Shown: in pieces, positions 24,901 to 34,000 of the stretch
Numbering within the stretch: the first letter of the stretch is position 1
Layout: every line of letters begins with the position of its first letter
Source of the DNA: Molanna angustata
Lineage: Eukaryota > Arthropoda > Insecta > Trichoptera > Molannidae
Direction of reading: 5' to 3'
Length of the DNA stretch: 64,000 nucleotides
NCBI GenBank assembly: GCA_963576475.1
Contig: OY754980.1
Span: 19,973,822 to 20,037,821 of the forward strand
Notes under the pieces: model-generated
What the model was told of the DNA's origin: nothing
Seen by the model: only the letters and a program-made list of their open reading frames with translations
Database searches by the model: none
Translations under genes and position numbers: made by a program

Positions 24901-27219
24901 TTGAAAGAAATAGTTGGTATCAAAACTGGCACAAAGGTCTACATAAAATAAGAAGAAGAAGAATTAGATAATAGGAATTAGTTTGTTTAAAAACTCACCC
25001 AAAGGGCTACATAATAGAAGAGGAAGAAGATGAATTAGACTATAGGAAATAGTTTGTATAAAATCTCACCCAAGTCATAAATTAAGAATAAGAAAAATTA
25101 GACTATAGGAAATAGTTTATTTATGAACTGTCCCAAATGACTTCACAAAAGAAGAAGAATTAAACTCCAGGAAATAGTTGTATAAAAACTCACCCAAAGG
25201 TCTACATAAAAGAAGAAAAAGAATAATTAGACTATAGGAAATAGTTTGTAATGAAACTGAACCAAATGTATACGTAAAGGAAAAAGAAGACGAATTATAC
25301 TATAGGAAATAGTTTGTATAAAAATTGACCCAAAGGTCTACATAAAATAAGTAGGAAAAGAATTAGACTCCAGGATATAGTTTGTATAAAAAATCACCCA
25401 AAGGTCTACATATTAGAAGAAGAATTCGACTATAGGAAATAGTTTGTATATTGAATATGTATTGAAGTTAAACTAAAGTAGTTAAATAATTTTCCTATAG
25501 GAAATCAGTATATTGTTGGTTTTTAAGTACCTAGTATTAGGTAGGTACCTACCTACAACAATCTTCTAAATAAATTCGATTCATAAAAAAAAATATTTGA
25601 ATATCACATTCTTTCTGTAACCATAGTAACCATTCGAACACATAAGTAATATCAAATGGTTCGGATACATTTTTTGAATATGTAGGTACCTACATGGGTT
25701 TGTTCGATGCCATAGAAATGAAAATTATCAGAAAAATCAAATTTTATTTACAAATTATGCAATTTTATTATGCCTATATCTTTACTAATAATTAACACAT
25801 TTTTACAATATATGTCTTAAAACTTGCTATAATGTCTTGTGTTTCATTTTGTTATTTCATAATCACATTTATTTCAAAGGTTTATTATTTTCAAGAAGAT
25901 TTTCATTCGGAAGAATTAACAAATATTGTATGGAAAGAGATAAACATGGCGACGCTGTATGTACAAAACGCTTACTTTAAAAATAAGTTAAACATTATAA
26001 TTATACAAAATATTCACCATGTTTTTCACTTAAACGCTAAGTTATACTTGAAAATATATTTTATTCGTGTAAATACGTACTTCTTAAATATTTTTAATAA
26101 TTCAGCATTTTTATCGCATTTTTTTTAGCGTGACACTGCATCAGGTATACTGGTACATGTTCGCACATAAATTAGATTTTTAGATGCTCTTGGTTTTTCA
26201 GAAGGCGTGAGACAAACACACACACACTAACAAAATCATTGTTTTATTACTTTAGATATTGTGGAAACTAATACTTTTATTTTATGTTTTTTTAATACTT
26301 TCTTTTCTATTCTTTCTGTTTTCTATATTCTTTGTTTTTTGTGATTGTTGTAAAAATACAGTACTCATATATATAATTGTATGTACACAAATATGGCCAT
26401 CTTAAAACAGGAATTTCTTAGATGGCCATAGCATATATTATGATGTATTGTATGTTTTATAAGATAAATAAATAAATAAATGTCAACTGATATTTTGTGT
26501 CGAACGGAGTAAGGTCTACCATAGAGTGTGTGATAAAGTGTAAACAAAGAAACAGTTGGCACAAAAGAAGTTAATAACTTACCAAAGACTCGTCCCGGTG
26601 TTCCTGATACAACATGTTGACCATAATCTAATTTCCTTATATCTTCTCCTAAGTTTGTGCCTCCAATACACGCATGGCATTGAACATTCATGAAATCTCC
26701 CAAAGCTAAAATTACTTTCTGTATTTGAGTAGCCAATTCCCTGGTTGGAGATAAACATAGGACTTGTGTTTCGCGTACAGTAGTATCCAATGACTGTAAA
26801 ATGGATATGGAAAACGTTGCAGTTTTGCCAGTACCAGATTGTGCCTGGGCTATAACATCGCGTCCTTTAACAATAGGCTGGATGCTTCTTTGCTGAATTG
26901 CAGAAGGTTTTTCAAAACCTAAAAACGAAAACATGTCAAATTATCAACCACACACATAACCTATATGTTTTTGATAATGAAGAAAAAACGGAAAATAAAC
27001 ATTTCACATGATATAAAAAAACACATTTTTTTATAGTGAAAACGCGAATTATGAAATAAACTAATAGCACATACCATATGCGTATATTCCTCTTAGAAGT
27101 TCTTCTCTCAATCCCATGGAATCGAAAGTCGGAATAACTTCGACATCTTCGCTTGTATCAAATTCAACATTTGATAAGTCTTCAGTTGCTAATGTCCTCT
27201 TTGACGAAACTTCCGACAT
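18700..27219 (-). CDS. eIF4A3: Eukaryotic initiation factor 4A-III, DEAD-box RNA helicase of the exon junction complex
   Basis: eIF4A3 clamps RNA in the nuclear exon junction complex and later acts in NMD and mRNA localisation. Five exons on the minus strand join in phase: 27219-27075, 26918-26583, 23234-23012, 20118-19864 and 18952-18700. They give 403 aa plus TAA; the human protein is 411 aa. Motifs: Q-motif FEKPSAIQQ (50-58), motif I AQSGTGKT (74-81), PTRELA, TPGRVF, DEAD (179-182), SAT (210-212), ARGIDV and HRIGRSGR. The C-terminus MPMNVADLI is that of eIF4A3 rather than eIF4A1/2. The start is the first ATG ([15 protein letters not shown]), followed by the conserved [20 protein letters not shown]. 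The gene is divergent from Hairless. Introns 2 to 4 hold a Helitron, non-LTR relics and MITEs, but the coding sequence is intact. Confidence 0.97.
18953..19189. other. eIF4A3 intron 4, 5'-proximal part on +
   Basis: AT-rich intron sequence adjacent to the terminal exon. No repeat or exon was recognised. Confidence 0.4.
19190..19510 (+). mobile_element. Fold-back MITE, degraded copy in an eIF4A3 intron
   Basis: CATAGATGGCAATAGTATAA, GGCATAATTGGTGAACGTTG, CGCAAGTGCATAAAGTGATC and AACTTCGTCTCTATTGAGAA match the element at 58361-58733. The left arm is mostly lost. Confidence 0.7.
19864..20118 (-). CDS. eIF4A3: eIF4A3 exon 4, helicase C domain start
   Basis: Encodes [38 protein letters not shown] and [20 protein letters not shown]. 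The acceptor is GTCTTTTAG and the donor AG|GTACAC. Confidence 0.97.
20270..20990 (-). pseudogene. Jockey/R1-like non-LTR 3' fragment in an eIF4A3 intron
   Basis: On the minus strand, [17 protein letters not shown] and [11 protein letters not shown] come from the end of a reverse transcriptase ORF, then GGTTGGTTGGAAGAAATTGT and ATGGCAATAAAACCC, the same 3' tail as the copy at 48.2-48.7 kb. It is interrupted by stops. Confidence 0.72.
21185..22196 (+). mobile_element. GGCCCGGTATTACAGT-ended MITE, copy with its own insertion
   Basis: The ends GGCCCGGTATTACAGT and ACTGTAATACCGGGCC are perfect inverted repeats of 16 bp, flanked by TAT on both sides (21182-21184 and 22197-22199). It is 1012 bp because another element is inserted at 21670-22060. 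It lies in eIF4A3 intron 3. Confidence 0.85.
21670..22060. mobile_element. 391-bp MITE nested in the GGCCCGG element, 9-bp target duplication
   Basis: ATATTTCTA flanks both sides (21661-21669, 22061-22069). The ends CGGTGCCACTATTTTTACGA and, inverted, GGCTATGACTATTTACACGA are similar. Long inner inverted repeats (ATAACCATAGAAAGCGCAGA and its complement) follow. The related copies at 12.7 and 62.1 kb lack it and show the empty site. Confidence 0.83.
22480..22720 (+). pseudogene. RTE-like non-LTR extreme 3' fragment
   Basis: The broken frame reads [33 protein letters not shown] and a stop, similar to the usual C-terminal end of RTE-type elements. It is short, so confidence is moderate. Confidence 0.5.
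22721..23011. other. eIF4A3 intron 3 sequence next to exon 3
   Basis: No homology recognised. It may be flanking repeat sequence of the fragment before it. Confidence 0.35.
23012..23234 (-). CDS. eIF4A3: eIF4A3 exon 3, DEAD and SAT motifs
   Basis: Residues 161-235 contain [20 protein letters not shown] and [15 protein letters not shown], then PIRILVKR. The acceptor is CTCTTTTCAG and the donor CG|GTAGGT. Confidence 0.97.
23533..26256 (-). mobile_element. Non-autonomous Helitron, copy B, in eIF4A3 intron 2
   Basis: On the minus strand it starts TCTAAAGTAATAAA and ends GGGACATAAAAGCTAG with host A before and T after. It is the inverse of copy A at 5195-7484. It is longer (2724 against 2290 bp), mainly because its internal satellite is expanded. 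It lies in the sense direction of eIF4A3. An open frame of 98 codons near 25832 has no recognised homology and is AT-rich. Confidence 0.83.
24330..25460. repeat. About 62-bp tandem repeat inside Helitron copy B
   Basis: About eighteen diverged units of GACTATAGGAAATAGTTTGT, ATAAAAACTGACCCAAAGGT and CTACATAAAAGAAGAAG. They form a strand-biased purine-rich tract. Confidence 0.82.
26257..26582. other. eIF4A3 intron 2 beside exon 2
   Basis: T-rich sequence with the GTAAGT donor of exon 2 at its right edge and an (AAAT)n run near 26465. No element is recognised. Confidence 0.4.
26583..26918 (-). CDS. eIF4A3: eIF4A3 exon 2, Q motif, motif I, Ia, Ib
   Basis: Residues 49-160 contain [36 protein letters not shown] and [11 protein letters not shown]. 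The donor G|GTAAGT splits the aspartate codon of FDMIRRR. Confidence 0.97.
27075..27219 (-). CDS. eIF4A3: eIF4A3 exon 1
   Basis: Starts at ATG (complement of 27217-27219) and encodes residues 1-48, ending GIYAYG before GTATGT. The conserved [15 protein letters not shown] fixes the frame. Confidence 0.95.
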
Positions 27220-27849
27220 ATTTTCTTAAATTATTTGCCTTTTTATTGAAAAATAAATATCAGTAAATTACCGCGAACAAAACACTACAAAACCAAACTA
27301 TGACACCGAGATGGCTGCCATTGAATAAATGCGCATGCGTCAAACCTGCGCATATGAACAAAATTTAATTGCCATAAAAGAAAAAAATGTTCTTAACCAA
27401 TCATTAATTGTGAAAATACTACTAGAAAAAGAACAAATCTATTTGAACGAACCAAAATGGATGCTGGGTGTGAATGAACTAGTGGAAAACGAACAAGCAA
27501 ATGTCGTGTTGTGTCGTGGGTTCGATTTGTATAGGATAATCCGGCGTCGAAATTTTCAATCATTGGTGTTGTGGGTGGAATAAAATGTGTAAACTAGAAG
27601 ACATTTGATTGCTAAAGTTTGAGTTAATCGGAATCATTGCCTACAAATTGTGCTAACATGTTTGCTTTTGCGTTAAGTCAGACTGTTTTTCGCAGGTGGT
27701 AAACGGAGAATGAAAATTTTGAAGTTTTGCGAGACTTAATTTGTACGATATCGGCACATATTTAATTGAAAACGCCGCTAGAACCATGAAAAATTGTGAT
27801 AGTTTTAAAAGCGCGACATGCTGACGATCCCACACTTGTCAGCGATGAA
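27220..27849. promoter_or_regulatory. Shared divergent promoter region of eIF4A3 and Hairless
   Basis: The two start codons are 630 bp apart and point away from each other. The interval contains TGCGCATGCGTC (27330-27341), close to the NRF1/Erect-wing palindrome, a second half-like CCTGCGCATATG just after it, and CGAGATGGCTGCC (27307-27319), which resembles YY1-type start-site motifs. Transcription start sites cannot be placed from sequence alone. Confidence 0.6.
27786..27824 (+). promoter_or_regulatory. Short upstream ORF in the putative Hairless 5' leader
   Basis: An ATG in a reasonable context (AACCATGA) opens 12 codons and stops at TGA, 25 nt before the first in-frame Hairless ATG. If it is transcribed it could lower Hairless translation. 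The transcript start is not known, so this is an inference. Confidence 0.35.
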
Positions 27850-28021
27850 ATGCATATACAGGAAAGAAACAACACAACTCTGACAACATGTACAAAAATG
27901 ACAGAGGAAGTGGACAGAAGACATGGCATGAATGGCAACAGTAGTAGCAAGGGAGTCACTGATGACAATTCTATTCAGAGTTCCGCACCCTCCCAGGGAG
28001 GAAGACTCAAATTTTTTAAAG
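27850..28021 (+). CDS. H: Hairless exon 1, start and first half of the Su(H)-binding block
   Basis: The frame opens after TGA at 27787 and ends APSQGGRLKFFK + G before GTAATG. The next exon completes the Asp codon. Both ATG 27850 and ATG 27898 are possible starts. Confidence 0.85.
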
Positions 28022-31000
28022 GTAATGATTTTGTTACACCTCTTTCTGCATTTTCAATTGGTGCATTCCCTTCCATCTATTCCCGATCAATCCACTAATT
28101 GCGGGTAATTTATGTTAGTTGCGAGATTTTCTTTCGCCGTTACTCACATTTTCCGCCTATTTGCCCGCACACACGATTTTTCTAATGAGTAGAAAGTCAA
28201 GTGTTCATGCTCTGATAATTTTTGTTAGGAATTCTTAATTATGTCTTATGGCCTATGTTCCTTCAATTCTTTCATCACATCAATGTAGATGCTACTTATT
28301 TTGAGATGTATTTGACATTTTTTCACTATCTTATGTAATTTAAGTTAAGTACTGAGATTCGTACTGTAAAATCCACGCCTTATGATCAGAAGTTCCATAG
28401 AAAATTTATAGTTTGTCAAAACTTACCAAGCGTGTAATCCACACTACATACGTTCTGATGATATGTTACATTATGGTATGTTATGATGAAATATAATCAC
28501 AAGTTCCTAAATATATTTTATCTTTTTCAATCCATTTTGTATATATATAAACACTCATGAATAGCCGTGTAGGCTATTAAGCATTTTCATTTTATTTATA
28601 ATTATCTCATCTTATAACAAACTTGCAGCTGTGCAAGACCATACTTCGACAAATCAACATTTTAGCAAGTAATGCAGCCTATACTAACTTCAGACCACAG
28701 ATTATGTCTTCAGACACTTCTATTTTATCTGTGCTTCACACTTCAAAACATTCGAACACATGCGAATACCGTTGTTTACGTGCTTCAATCTTTACTACTT
28801 TATATAAATATTTACCATGTCTACTCATTAATAATGTCTAAAATGTCATTAATAATGTCTAAATGTGATAATGTAACTTATTTATGTCTTGAGCCACTGC
28901 CTTTTGTTTAGATCCTTGGCCGTAGAAATTCAAAGTTGTGAGAACCTTTATTTCGACTGGTATAGCTCTTTTTGTATTTCCACAGACATGAGGTTTAATG
29001 ATGTTGATTAAAAATCTCGCCATATTTCGGTCAACTACAGAGCTGTATTACTTCAATAAATCTAATTTCAGGAATAACAAATGGGTTTGTCACGTCTCTC
29101 AAATTCCTTCTATAAATACCTACTATATGCATACCTAGAACAAAACCATAAAACAAAATTAAAACATCGATACTTCATTTTTAAAAGTTTTACAAATGTG
29201 CTGTTAATGAATAAAAATCCTACTTCCAATCTGTCATAATATTCAACTAAAGCCAAAGCTGCATTTTCTTGTGCCATTTTAAGCGAATATCTAAATATTT
29301 GTCGAAGAAAAAGTCAAACCGAGTCAATCTGTCTGTAATCTAAACAACAGGCTTTGTCCGCTTGTTTCAATATCAACAGTTGTTTATGAAATTCAGTCAA
29401 CAATTCCTACAGATGTGCGTTCAGAATAACCCACTGTCAAAAAAGACGATAGCCGCCATTTTTGTATTGTGATAATCCCAGATGTCAATCAGTTTTGTCG
29501 TTTCAGAATAACCACCAATAGCCAGTATCCAGTAATTGGAAACAGAGGAATGTGTTTAAAACAAAAATGTATCTAGTTTTATAACTTGTATATTATTTAA
29601 CTGTCGGCTCATTCAATATGAAATCAACACAGGGTATAAACCTGACCACCTCAGAATTTGATGAAATTTGGTACAAAGGTTAAAACCTAATCGAGATTAA
29701 GAAAAATACCAATTTTTTTTCAAATACCTCAAACGGTTCCAAAATTAGGGCTACGTAAAATATCCCAAAATCAGCAGAAAAAACGTAACCGACATATTTT
29801 GAAATCACTATAGCTTTTCTCCTAATTGAGATAGAGAGGTGGGAGTGGTGTCATTTTACTCAGATTTAAATGCTCTTTCTTTTGATGTGCAACACGACAT
29901 ACTTTGGGATAAAAAGTTTTTTTTGAAACTCAATTCAAAATTTTGATTTTTTCAAAAAGTGCATTTTTGAATATTTTTTAAAAATTACTTTAAACAGTTC
30001 ATACTTTTGGTAAGTGATTCTCGAAATTTCAAAATGGGAGGATAATGGGTTCATAGTTAAATAATAATTTAAAAAAAAATGTTTTTTATTAACATATAAG
30101 TCAGCCTACCTTCTACAGATTTCTTTACTATATTACATTAATCATGATTGATTTCATATGGAATGAGCCTGTCCATTTCAGAATGTATTTGAATAATACC
30201 TTTCCTATGAGAGTCAATCATCCGTCTTCCAGACTGGAGTAATACTGTGAACAGCTAAAATTGAAGGACACTGTGATTGAGATTCTCAGTCATGACATTG
30301 CATAATATTCCTTCAGATGAACTATCAGTCATGATTATTTTCAAAATTAACCTTAGTATCAATAAAATAATATGTCATCACTGTATCATTTTGCAAGCTT
30401 ATGTAAATCAATAATTGTTTTAGTGCTGTTAATAGAAACATTTTTTCCTATGATCCCATTAATATTACCTACCTAATTACTTTTTTCCTATGATGCCATT
30501 AATATTACCTACCTAATTACTTTTTTCCTATGATGCCTATATTACCTACCTAATTACTTTTTTCCTATGATGCCATTAATATTACCTACCTAATTACTTT
30601 TTTCCTATGATGCCATTAATATTACCTAGGTACCTAATTACTTTTTTCCTATGATGCCATTAATATTACCTACCTAATTACTTTTTTCCTATGATGCCAT
30701 TAATATTACCTACCTAATACTTTTTTCCTATGATGCCATTAATATTACCTACCTTATCACTTTTTTCTTATGATGCCATTAATATTACCTACCTAATTAC
30801 TTTTTTCCTATGATGCCATTAATATTACCTACCTATTTACTTTTTTCCTATGATGCCATTAATATTACCTACCTAATTACTTTTTTCCTATGATGCCATT
30901 AATATTACCTACCTAATTACTTTTTTCCTATGATGCCATTAATATTACCTACCTTATCACTTTTTTCTTATGATGCCATTAATATTACCTACCTAATTAC

Positions 31001-34000
31001 TTTTTTCATGTGATGCCATTAATATTACCTTCCTAATTACTTTTTTCCTATGATGCCATTAATATTACATACCTAATTACTTTTTTCCTATGATGCCATT
31101 AATATTACCTACCTAATTACTTTTTTTCCTATGATGCCATTAATATTACCTACCTAATTACTTTTTTCCTATGATGCCATTAATATTACCTACCTAATTA
31201 CTTTTTTCCTATAATGCCATTAATATTACCTACATAATTACTTTTTTCCTATGATGCCATTAATATTACCTACCTAATTACTTTTTTTAATGTATAAAAG
31301 AACACGTTAATTGTGTCTTGGATAAGTGTCTTTATTAGTATTTTTATCTTTCTTTAAATAGTGAAAAGTTTATAGAATTTTGATAGTTTTAAACGTTGAA
31401 AACACTCCAACCAAAGATAATTAATACCTATTAGGTATTTTACTAGAATGTTTTAGTTTAAAAGTTTGTGTACATAATAAATATCTTATTACTGAATTAC
31501 AAAAGAACTTATTATGTTTTTCAAATGGTTTTCTGTGCCCTTAATAAATTGGAATACTTTCACAAAGAACTCAGATCCAAATAAAATCTTAAAATGAGGC
31601 ATATTTTTTAATTTAGCACTGATTGGTAGTTTTTAATACAAACACGATACCAAATTGTTCAACAGTTTTATTTTAATATCTACTGTAAAAGTTGTCTTAA
31701 TCAAAATGTAATAGTGAAAATATGTTGTCAAATGACGAATTATATTTATATACAAAATTTAATGACAATAAAACATCTTCTTTCTCTGGATTGACCTTGA
31801 AGTTTTAAAAAATAACGAAAATATCCCATATTTTCATAGACATGTTATTTTTTTTTGATAAAACAAAAGTTTGTTTTAAGTACCAATATATTTTATGAAA
31901 CAAAAGTAATTATGTACATAGTTGTACAGTATATAGTTGATTATTTATGTATTAATCAATTGGGACAGAAATCTCTTTTGCTCTCAAATTGTAGCATTAT
32001 ACTATTAGATGCTTTAATTAGCTTTCTCTTATAAATTCAATTACAAATGTTTAAAACAACATATTTTATCCTCAAATACGAGTTTGGATTAAAACTTGTT
32101 AATGAAATAGTTATATACCTACATTAAACCATTTCATTAGTAAAATTCATTAAATTAGCATTCTCTTGATTCTGTGGCCTTCACAGATCTTTCAAATGCT
32201 TGCGTATGACAGGGCAAATGCAGGATTAATCCTCTCCATTGTGTGCAATGAATGCACGAGAATCTTTATCAAGACATTTTTTTGTGCTATCGGTGGTTCA
32301 AGTACATTTTACTGCCAATCCGTAGGGTCATATTTTATCTCTCCAGACGGTGCAAGCTTTAATAATCTGGCATGCAGCTAATTTGTGTATATGCTTTTGA
32401 TGATCAGTTAAATTTACTTTTATGAATTTTCGTGTGAGAAAGAACTATTTCATTGATTTACAGGATTTTATTTAGTCCATCTGATAAATATCTCGACAAG
32501 AAAATTAAGTTTTTTAGGTAACGGTATCCACCTTTGCATGTAGGATGATACTTTATTACGAACCAAGTTGGAGCATGAACTTTAACAATATAAATTGCTA
32601 AGAAGATAAATATTTTTAAAGAGTCGCAGAATTCTATTAACATGTTTAAAAGATCTAGTGTGAGACATTTTTCCTGGGGTTCCATTAGTTACACTCGTCA
32701 AGAAATATTCCAGTCGAAATAGCTGAAACTTGGTCTGTAAGTAGTTGATGAGCCCTCTTTCCGACCACGAGGTAAACATCAAAGTCAATGTGAAGAAGAA
32801 AAGGAGACAAATGATGGTGACACTATGAAATTCTTTTAGTACGGCGCATTTATTCAAAATATCATTATAGTTTTCAAAGCCAGAGTAACACGTTTGATGG
32901 CCAGTAAATAATTGAGTGATTTTTTTTCTGAAAATTGTTTCTGCTCTGTCTGATACTCCATAACTGTCACGAGTTTTGGTCATTATGGAAAATTTAATGG
33001 TTGCACAAGTCTTCTTGCCAAATTTGAAGCAGTTTTGTGATGCAAAATGAAGGTGAAATAGAAGCTGAAGATATTGAAGAATTTGCTGTATTTTGCTTCA
33101 TTATCGATTGTTTTTGATTAACAGATGAACTTTTGTTGGGTATTTTACTATTCAGAAGAATTTGAAAAAAAGGTAAAAAAACGTTTTTCTCGAAACCTTT
33201 GAGGTCAATCACAAGACTGAAGAAGCCCTTCAAATTGAAAAATATTTTACACGTAATTTAAACATATTTTGGCACTAATCAATCACTATTACGTTATCAA
33301 TATCAGAAAACATATTTTGGCACTAATCAATCACTATTACGTTATCAATATCAGAAAACATATTTTGGCACTAATCAATCACTATTACGTTATCAATATC
33401 AGAAAACATATTTTGGCACTAATCAATCACTATTACGTTATCAATATCAGAAAACATATTTTGGCACTAATCAATCACTATTACGTTATCAATATCAGAA
33501 AACATATTTTGGCACTAATCAATCACTATTACGTTATCAATATCAGAAAAAAAAAATTGTGATCAGCTCCTCATTTGTCATTATAAAGATCTGCCGCCCA
33601 ATTTACTAACTTCCTCCGCAAAACTGTTATGACATTATTGTCAATGCTTTGACTACCAAGGTGCTTCCTTTAAGTGCATAAAGTGGTCATCATTGGGCGC
33701 TAGGTCAGGGTTGTATAGAGAGGGTGATGAACCCAACTATATGGCATTATGAGTATCATGAGCTAGATGTGGATACATCCATTGTCATGAATCCAAATGT
33801 ATGCTCTACGTAGTATGTTTTGTGTTGCACAACGCAGTTTATTTGATGTTCCTGTATTAAGTTACTCACCTTGGCAGTTAGCGCTAAAACAACATCATAA
33901 TGCGCTAAAACAACATCATAATAATTCAAAATCAAGGATTTGACTCTTTCGCTTACGCTGACGACCGCTTGTTATTCAAATTTTGTAGTCCCATGAACAA

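Noticed and set aside
25832..26128. 98-codon frame in Helitron copy B
   Set aside because: It is AT-rich, has no homology I recognise, and the matching region of copy A does not appear to keep it open.
30441..31287. CRISPR-like array of 40-bp units
   Set aside because: Units are contiguous without unique spacers and the genome is eukaryotic, so this is a satellite.
32582..32983. 133-codon minus-strand frame in Hairless intron 1
   Set aside because: It has no recognisable domain, is AT-rich, and has no splice or promoter support. It is probably a chance frame.
33269..33562. A 97-codon frame with six 16-residue repeats
   Set aside because: It is the by-product of a perfect 48-bp array in an intron. 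There is no start context, conservation or domain.
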